Source of the DNA: Liquidambar formosana
Taxonomy: Eukaryota; Streptophyta; Magnoliopsida; Saxifragales; Altingiaceae
Direction: 5' to 3'
NCBI GenBank assembly: GCA_039720395.1
Contig: JBBPBK010000058.1
Coordinates: 248,001-312,000 of the forward strand
Length of the DNA stretch: 64,000 bases
Below, one piece after another: positions 12,801 through 21,800 of the stretch. Position 1 is the stretch's first letter. Every line of letters begins with the position of its first letter. The notes beneath the pieces are model-generated. The model worked only from the letters and a program-made list of their open reading frames with translations. It did not search any database and was not told the DNA's origin. The position numbers and the translations under genes are program-made.

Positions 12801-15800
12801 TGCCTAAAGCTTCCAAATTCAACCACTCCCTTAACCATACAAGGTGGCTTGGATAGATAGTACTTCAATTTCGGTAACTCAACGTTGTCTCGTTTCTCTA
12901 TCTTGTGGTGCTTGTAGTAATTCTATTTCATATGATGTCATTCCCATGAAAGTGACACACTTCCTTCTTGGTCAGCCTTAGCTTTATGATCGAGATGTGT
13001 ATCATTGTAGGAAGAAAATAAATACACTTTCTTGTTCAACAACAAAAAGATCATTTTGAAACCTATGAGTACAGCAGAAATGGAGAAATACAAAGAAGAG
13101 AAGCCTAAAACTGTTGCTGTTGCTGAAAATAACAAAAATTCTCCACATTCTTACTAAAAAGAAGTTTCAAGCAGAGAGTAAAGAAGCAGGCGTTGTATAT
13201 GTTGCGGTGATGCAAGAATTGAAGGAAACAGCTGTATCCATGCTACTGCAATGCCATCGAAGTTTACAAAGCTGTTGTTTGAATTTTATGAGGTTGCACC
13301 CGAGGACTTGTCTAATGAACTACCTATTATGCTTAATGTCCAAAATGCAATAGAACCTGTGCCAGGGGTCTCAATTTCCTAATCTTCCAACCTATCGCAT
13401 GAATTCAAGTGAACACGCAGAACTTTAAAGGCATGTTGATGAATTAGTGTTCAAGGGATTCATTCGTGAAAGTTTAAGCCCTTGTGTTGTCCCCGCTTTG
13501 CTCACACCATAGAAGGATGAAAGGTGGCGCATATGTGTTGACTATGGCACTATCAACAAGATAAGAGTCAAGTATAGATTTCCTATCCCTCGGTTCAATG
13601 ATATGCCAGATATGATGGCTAGTTCTTGTGTATTTTTTAATATAGATTTGAAAAGTGGCTACCATCAAATATGCATAAGACCAGATGAGTGGAAGACAAC
13701 TTTCTAAACAAAAGATGGTCTCTATGAATGGCTAGTTATGCCATTTGCTCTCTCCAATGCCCCTAGTACATTCATCCGCTTCATTACTCAAGTATTACAG
13801 CCCTTTATTGGTCGGTTTCTAGTTGTTTAATTTGATGATATCCTAATATATAGCAAGGAGAAGCACATCTTCCATCTACAACTAGTTATGAGGATTTTCC
13901 GCCAAGAGAAGCTCTACATAAACATGAAGAAGTGTTCCTTCATGAGTCCAAGTGTCGTATTTTTGGGCTTTGTTGTTTCATTTAAATGAGTCGAGGTTTG
14001 ATCTGTACAAAGTGAAAGCTATATTAGAGTAGCCGGTTCTTAGTACATTGCATGAAGCATGAAGTTTTCATGGGCTAGCAACATTTTACTGGCCATTTAT
14101 TAGAAAATTCAGCACTATAGTCGCACCTATTACAAATTGTATGAGAAAATGCCAATTTCTATTGGAGTTTGGACCAAAGCAGCAGCACAAGACTAAGTCT
14201 GCCTCCAATTCCCACATGAGAGGCATTGCAGTCCACCTCAAACACTTTTGAAGTGCTTCGGTCAAGAAGGACATCCAATAGCATATTTCAATGAGAAGCT
14301 TAATGAAGCCAAGCAAAAGTATTCCACTTATGACAAGATTCTATGCTGTGGTTCAAGCACTTCGATATTAGCGTCATTATTTTCTTTTCAAGGAGTTCGT
14401 GTTGTATTCCGACCATGAGGCACTAAAATATATCAATTCTCAAAAGAAGCTGTGTCATCAACATGGAAAGTGGGTTTCTTACTTGCAAGAATACTCATTT
14501 GTCATCAGACACAAAGGTGGTGTTGAAAATAAGGCATCTGACGCACTTAGTCGGGTGGTGTATATTCCCTCTTCTATGGCTGTCCAAGTATTGGGCTTCA
14601 ACTTGCTTGAGAGAGACTATCCTTTTTGCAAGGATTTCAGCATTATACATGCAGATTTGATGGCTGGACAGTAATCAGAATATTTTGATTTCTGCTTACA
14701 TAATGGTTGTCTCTTCAAGGGAACTCGACTTTGCTTACCCAACACCTCTTTCTCCTTGAACAACTGATATCGGAATTGCATGCCGGCAGGGCAACAGGTT
14801 AGTTTGAAAGAGACAAGACCATTGCAATGGTTGAGGATCGCTTTTATAGGCCAAGCTTGAAGCGAGATGTGGCCAAGGTTTTTTCCCAGTGTCGAACTTG
14901 TCAAGTATCGAAAGGAAGAAAGAAAAATATCGGTTATACATACCATTAACAGTGCCTCATGAACCATAGCAAGACCTAAGCATGGACTTTGTCCTTGGGT
15001 CGCCAAAAACCCTTCAAGGTCATGATTCAAAAATGGCACACTCAATCCCTTGTTCAAATACTTCGGAGGTTGTTCACATCGCTAAAAATATTCTTTATAG
15101 AAGTTGTTCGACTTCATGGATTGCCTAAAACCATTGTTTCTGATCGTGACGTGAAGTTTATAAGTTACTTTTGGTGCACCTTATAGAATTTGTTGAATAC
15201 AAAGATTAAGTTGTCCATTTATCCACAAACTAATATTCAAACAAAGGTCGTTAATCGAAGTTTAGGTGATCTCCTTCGTTGCCTTGTTGGTGATCATCTT
15301 GGTACTTAGGACCTTGTTGGTGATCATCTTGCTACTTAGGACCAGATCTTTCCTATGGCTGAATTTGCATATAACAGTTTCGTGAATAGGACCACAGGCC
15401 ACAAGACCATTTGAGACGGAGACAGGCTTACTCCCTAGAAAGCCAATTGATTTGGTTCCTTGACCAATCAAGGCACATCCTAGTGTTGAGGCAGATGCTT
15501 TTAGTAAGCATATTTGTGACATACATGATGATGTTTGGAGAAAGATCGCGATAAGCAATGAAAGATATAAAGCACATGCTGATTTGAGGAGGAGGTTTGC
15601 TGAATTTAATGAAGGAGACATGATTATGGTGAGGACATAGTCTACAATATTGTCGGATATCACCGTATCCATGATGCTCGATATGATACATGCTTGCGAT
15701 TTTTTTTAGGTAATTTATCGAGCAACATATCGAAGTATCAACGTGTTGGACCCAAGGTTTAAATACCTAGATTTTGATGACAACACTACAAAAGTGTTAA

Positions 15801-18800
15801 GTTGCTAATCATATGTTGAAGTGTTGATTAAGACAGGGCATTAAAAGAAATCCTTCAATCATTCAACTTCAAGCAATCATGGATCATTGAACATCAAAGG
15901 CATCATGCAAATCAAGTGATCAAGAATCATGATCAAGCATTTCCAACACTCCAAGAGAAGTTCAACTTAATGAATTCATTCTTATTTGAGTGTTAGGATT
16001 GTATGTAAGGTTGAAATTCATAGCTAGATGCTCATAATTCTTAAAGGGCTATAAGTTAAAATCGAGTAGACATAGTGGACTAAAGGATTCATCAATTAGA
16101 CCACCTTTGGTAAGGGATCATATCCCTGAAATACATCTTGTTTTTGAAACAGAGTTTCAGACGACTGAAAATTTAGCCTCATTTGAGCACTCTCTGGTTT
16201 TCTTGTACGACTGAAAGATTACTTTCAGACATCTAATAGAATTTTCAGAGAACTGAAATCCTTGTGTCGATACATAACGGCTAGTTTTTTTAACGATCTT
16301 TTCATCATTAAATGCCCACCAAACTTGCTTTCCCGGCATTTATTACTTTGAAACGGTCATATTGGACCCTTGGGCTATTTGTACACTACTTGAGTTCATT
16401 GATGAGTAGGAATGTCAATGGGTCAGGTTTGGGACGAGGAGACTCCTTCCAACCCCAACCCTAATGGGAATTACCACATCCCAACCCCGTCCCAAACCCA
16501 CTTCGGGTTTGACATCAAATTCTCATTCCCATTCCAATTAAATTTGAAAATCTCATTCCCACCCCGTATTGTCCATTTATACTTGGTCGGATGAGACAAA
16601 GCAGGGTAGAACGAAAAACTCATTACATTCAATAATCTAGATTTGATATTAAAAAAATTTGAGAAATAATCCTTTTAATTTTTCACATTTATATTGAGAA
16701 ATTTTCAAAATTCGTTAATTAGATTCATGAAACCACTTTCAATTAAAAAAGCCCCTAAAGTCCTAAATAAAGATTAATAAAATACATCGTAACAACTAAA
16801 AAGTATTCATATTGTAACAACTATATATATATATATATATATATATATTCGATAAAAAGCAAGAATTTAATTGGGTTGGGTTCGGGACGGGTTTTTAATG
16901 AAGATCCCAACCCCCCTAAACCCTAACATTTTTTAAAAAAATCCCCAAACCCGTCCAGACTCCAAACCCCTCTAAGTAGTGTCCGAAACCCTTCCCAATA
17001 AGAGCCGGGTGGGGCGAGGCCTCGAAAAAACCCATACCATTGACATCCCCATTAATGAACATTCATTGAGATCAAACAACAAAATCACTATCATTTACTC
17101 TCAAACCCTAGAAATATTCAAGTGAACATTTATTGTGAAATCAATCATAATTGAGTGAGCTTTTAACTCAGTTATCCACTCTTTGAGAGAGTTCTTTGCA
17201 CACAAATCAAACTACAAATCATCTTGTATTCAAAAGGGTTGTGTGAACCCTAGATTTAAAGCTCTTGAAGGGAGCTTCATGCAAGTGTAAGAGAAGAACA
17301 TTTGTGGCTTGTAAACGCTTTATCTCCACCCGTAAGGAAAGTGGTATAGTGGATTGTGGAATCCTCAAGCGAGGTCTTTAAGGCGAGGACGTAGGACGTT
17401 GGTGGGAAGGCCAAACCTCGTTAAAATCATTGTTTGCAATCTCTCTCTCTTAATTTCTCTTTTAAATATATTCTTGATTGCTTTGAGATTTTAATTATGA
17501 TTGTGATAATCATTTTTAGAGATTGCATTAAAGTCCATTATTAGCTAAACCCTATTCATCCCATTCTAGGGTTATTCACTTGGGACAACACAGCAATATA
17601 TTGAGACATTTCGATAATATCACGAAAGTTCAAGGAATTTTCCAATTTTTAGCAATTTATCGGGACAATACAAGCAATATTTCGTCGATCTATAATCCCA
17701 TGGGTACAAAGTTTGAACTATTTTTAAAAATATTTCTAAGAAGAAGAAGAAGAAGAGGGACTGGTTTATGCATCAGTCTGTCACCGGCATCCTTGCTGCC
17801 ATCAAAGAATAAGAAGAAGAAGACACTTAACAAACCTGGTACGTGTTGCTGTCATCTTCACTGCTGCCACTGTCGTCGTCGTTGCCGTCATCATCTTCGC
17901 CATCATCCTCATCATCAAGCCTCCATAGTTGTAGGAAAAACCCTCATCTCTTTTGCTGGTCTCGACTCACAAGCCCTCTCAAGTCGTGAGACTTGATGCT
18001 TTCACTTTATAATTTATATTATTATAACACTTTTTCAAAAAGAAGATAATAACCCTTTTTATCAAAAGACTCACTTTTAACATATCTTTGCAAATACAAC
18101 CATATAATATTTTTGACCTTTATATTTTATATTTAACTTTGTAACATTTTTAAAAGTGTCCTACAACCCTACATTTATATGTCTAGTTATATAAATGATT
18201 TAAATTGCAATTAAAAATATCACTCCAATTTATAACCTTTGTTATTAATTCAAATATTTTATAACATAAACACCAACTATAAGTAATATATATACCTCAT
18301 AACCCACCAATACATGGGAACAACCCCCCAATGCCGATGCTAATATAACTTATATCAGCATGTCCCTATCTAACCGTCATACTTATATAATATATAGATA
18401 AAGATGATAATTTTGAGCTATCCAGCCAAGAACTCTATGTGATACTAGTCAACAGGCAGAAAGGTTTTTTTTTTTTTTTTTTTTTTTTTGGTATAAATAC
18501 ATGACATTATTGATTTATTATTATGTAAATGGTATGTTTTTTGTACATTTAAATGTTAAAATTGTGTGAAAAATTTTTATTTGCTGACCACAGCATATTT
18601 TTTATACCCTACAGGCCTACACAACACATACTTATACTATACACATTTAAATAACAATCTTTTAATTCTAAGTTGATTATTAGAATCTAAATCGTTTTTT
18701 CCCACAGAGTTTCGTATCCATGTTTAATTGATAATATCCATCATATCTCTAAGTCGATATCGATATTTTCGATATATCCGTGTTTTTAGACCCTCGATAT

Positions 18801-21800
18801 ATCCATCAATATCGATATTTATGTCCTTAGGTGTAGATAAGGCCCAAACGGAGGAGATAGGAAACTTCATTCAAAGAGTGTTGGTCCATACAAAGTTCTT
18901 AATAAAATCAGCTCTAATGCTTATGTACTTGACCTACCATAAGATATGGGCATCAGTAACGTTTTCAACATTGAGGATCTCACTCTATATTCAGGTCATG
19001 TTGATGATATATCTCAAGACGCCCTTATTGCTCATCTCCACCAACACCACGTTTGAAGGAAGAAATGGAAGAAGTTGATCATCAACTAGATTCAACAAAG
19101 GATGTTGCTACCAAAAGTATCGTATTAAATGGAAAGAGAGTCCACTGTCAGATTGTACAAGGATCACTGAGACACTGATAACAAGTTTCAACTCCTAGAC
19201 CATGACCTTTATGGGAGATTCCATGCTTTTAAGTCGCTAAGGTTGAGTTTTCTCAAGCCAGAGAGAGTTGATGGAGATGAGTGGCAGCAACCTTTAAAAG
19301 TGTATAAAAGGTGTGGGACTGAGGGTTCTAAGGCCCAAGCCTTGATTTGGAACAGGTTAGATGATGTGGGCCCACTTGGAGCCTTGCATAATTGGGTTCA
19401 GTTCATTTTGGCCATGTATGGGCTTTAATTTTTGGGCTTTCTATTTGGGTCAGTTTGTTGGGTCTTTTTTTTGTAGTCCAAATCCACTTGGTCCAAGTTC
19501 CCTAGCTTGTCTTGAAAGCTTACTTGGTCTCCAAGTTGGCTTGATTTGGAAGCAATTTGTTCTCCAAGTTAGCTTGTTTTAGAAGTTTCTTTGCATTTAG
19601 AGACCTATATAAAGTCATGTAATAGCAGATTTTGGAATCAATGAATGACATTTACTAGAATAGCAGCTGGTTGTGACCTTTTTCTCAAACCTTACGGAGG
19701 TGTGATGCCTTCTTCTCACTAGGAGTGATTCCTAGAACCCTAGTGTGAGGCTTGTAGTTATCTTTCCCTTTCCCCTATTCCTTCACCCTTTTTACTGTCT
19801 TTTCCCCTTTCTCCATGATTTTCCACTAAGTATTTTAAATCCAACACACCCTTCACCAACCTAAATTTAAACCCAAAACCTATGCTGTTGGGTTTGTTTT
19901 AAAGACCACCTAACCCTTACTCTCAAAGCATCTTACACCTAAAAAATTAACTTTGTACAACCCTAACCCTTCTCCAACCATCAAGCCATCATCCTAATAC
20001 CCCAACCAAAAGGCCACTTGAAATCATTGCTTTCCAGAATTTCCAGCAGCTTCTTCCTGAAATTCCAGCAACATCCAACCAATAAACCTTACCCAAACCC
20101 CACCCCAAACCATCTACAAAGCTTACAACCCCTCAAACTTTGGTGGTTTTACCCTCTATTCATCTGACATCACAAGACTTTGAATTTACTAATGGTGCCA
20201 ATCCTCCCAGTTCATGAATAGGAGCTCCAATTCATAGGCAAGGAAACAAAAATTGAGCTAGTAAATAAATACCTTTCCAAATCATGATCATACAACACAG
20301 AGTTGTCACCACTAGTACGATACAATGTAAGCCCCAGACACCGTATCAACGGAGCCAAGGGATTCTCATTGCAAACACCATGTAGCCTGTATAATGTCCA
20401 AGAGAAACTTAATCACCAAGGGATCCAAAAATAATATTTATTATATTAACTAAAGTCCATAGATAAAGGCATGCATCCAAGAATTTAACCAACAAGTACC
20501 GCCAAATCACAAAAATTTTTATTTATGATTAAGTTTAACATAAAAATAGACATATGTGAAGTTGTCATTTGTCAAGTCTTGTATCACATTGAGTATTGAT
20601 AAGGCAGAAGACCCAAAAAATTATTTTCCAAAAATAAATTGATCTCCCTTCTTATAAAAATTAAAATAAAATAAAATAAAAATCCTGCTAAATCGAAGAA
20701 AATGTATAAATAACAGTAATCCAAAACCAAAAAATTACTCTTGTTTCTTCCGTTCTTTTTTGTTTTGTGTATCATATCGTATCATCATATACACTTATAT
20801 TTTGGAAATAAATTAAAATAAATTACAAAATCTATGCATTATAAATCTAATACTTTGGAAGTTAAATACATAACATAAGTAGCAATTTACAATTTACAAA
20901 ATACTGAGAGTTTTGGGTTTTAAAAATCTTTTTTTTTTTTTTTTTTTTCTCTTGAGCTATGAATAGGAAAGAAGGCATTTGGAAAGTTTGATAAGAGAAA
21001 TATTCTAAAGTCATTTATATTGTTGACCACTTGACAAGACCTTTTCTTGGATCTGCCATTTGGCTAATGGTAAAGTTGACTTTCTTGCCAAAGGGGGGCG
21101 CTTTCGCTTTATAGCATTTTATGGGACACTTTTATCCTCACTGATTTATTTGGGGGATTTTTGTTCTTTTTGTAGTTTTTGTCTTTGGGTAGGCTCTTCT
21201 TTTTCTCAATAATATACTCATTTTTTTCTCATTTAAAATCCTTACTGTTATAGGCAACCTTATGAATCTATATCTTTTGAATTCTGTCACTACAAAAATG
21301 CAATTTGTTCTGGAGAAGAGGACCAGTAACTTCATTTCGGAAAGTAAGAGATATTGTTATTCTAGAAAGGCCAAAAAAAGCATCTGGCTACTTTCAGAAG
21401 CAGAAGTTGTAATTCTCGCCCTAAAATTTATCTGTTACTTTGGGACCAGGGCAATTAAATTTTTATTCTTTTAAAATAACAAAAATGCAGCATATGGGGA
21501 AAATTTGAGATGGGAAATATCATTAACTCTCTTGCAATGTGAACATAACAACATGAGAAGTATGCATACATAACAAAGTATGACAGATATATCAAATTAT
21601 ACCACACGCCATATTTATGAGTGAAGTTCCCAGATTAACCATGGATTCAACCACTAAAGCGTGCATAACAGGGTTAGTAAACTTAAACTGATTAATGTGC
21701 AACATGTGACTAAAACACAACGAATAGAAAATGTCGCTCATTTTTTTTATAAAAAGCTACCCAAACCCATTAATATTGACCATGCACTTCTGGGAATGAA

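Larger units (their letters stand above)
15636..18829. mobile_element. 'gatatatcg' hAT-like element, copy 2, inserted in Gypsy pol
   Basis: The right end (18730-18829) is the inverse of the left end of 9342-10078: TAAGGACATAAATATCG followed by the shared block around GATGGATATATCGAGGGTC. The internal AT-rich part (18520-18720) also matches copy 1. Flanks ggtgagga (15628-15635) and ggtgtaga (18830-18837) look like an aged 8-bp duplication, and removing the element restores the pol frame order. It contains the Copia solo LTR 15744-17590. About 17730-18500 has no counterpart in copy 1. Confidence 0.75.
10575..20172 (+). mobile_element. Decayed Gypsy LTR retrotransposon with chromodomain-like tail, in PAO intron 4
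   Basis: The LTRs are 10575-11433 and 19269-20172. Flanking 5-mers are cacga and caaga. Internal order is primer-binding site, gag, protease, RT, RNase H, integrase, chromodomain-like tail, which is the Gypsy order. Many stops and frameshifts make it non-functional. A 3.2-kb nested cluster splits the integrase end (15636-18829). Confidence 0.9.
1203..20272 (-). other. PAO4-like giant intron 4 (about 19.1 kb) filled with transposons
   Basis: The intron is bounded by the exon 4 donor (GTATTT) and the exon 5 acceptor (TTTCAG). Original intron sequence seems limited to about 1203-1480, 8696-8854, 9140-9178, 10540-10574 and 20173-20272. The rest is a LINE, a Gypsy element and several DNA elements. 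No additional PAO-like exon is seen in the remnants. Confidence 0.85.

Noticed and set aside
14617..15057. 146-codon minus-strand ORF
   Set aside because: It is the shadow of the Gypsy integrase region read on the other strand.
17580..17996. 138-codon ORF
   Set aside because: It crosses the end of a solo LTR into AAG and CATC/GTC low-complexity DNA, has biased composition (poly-Arg, His, Cys) and no family features.
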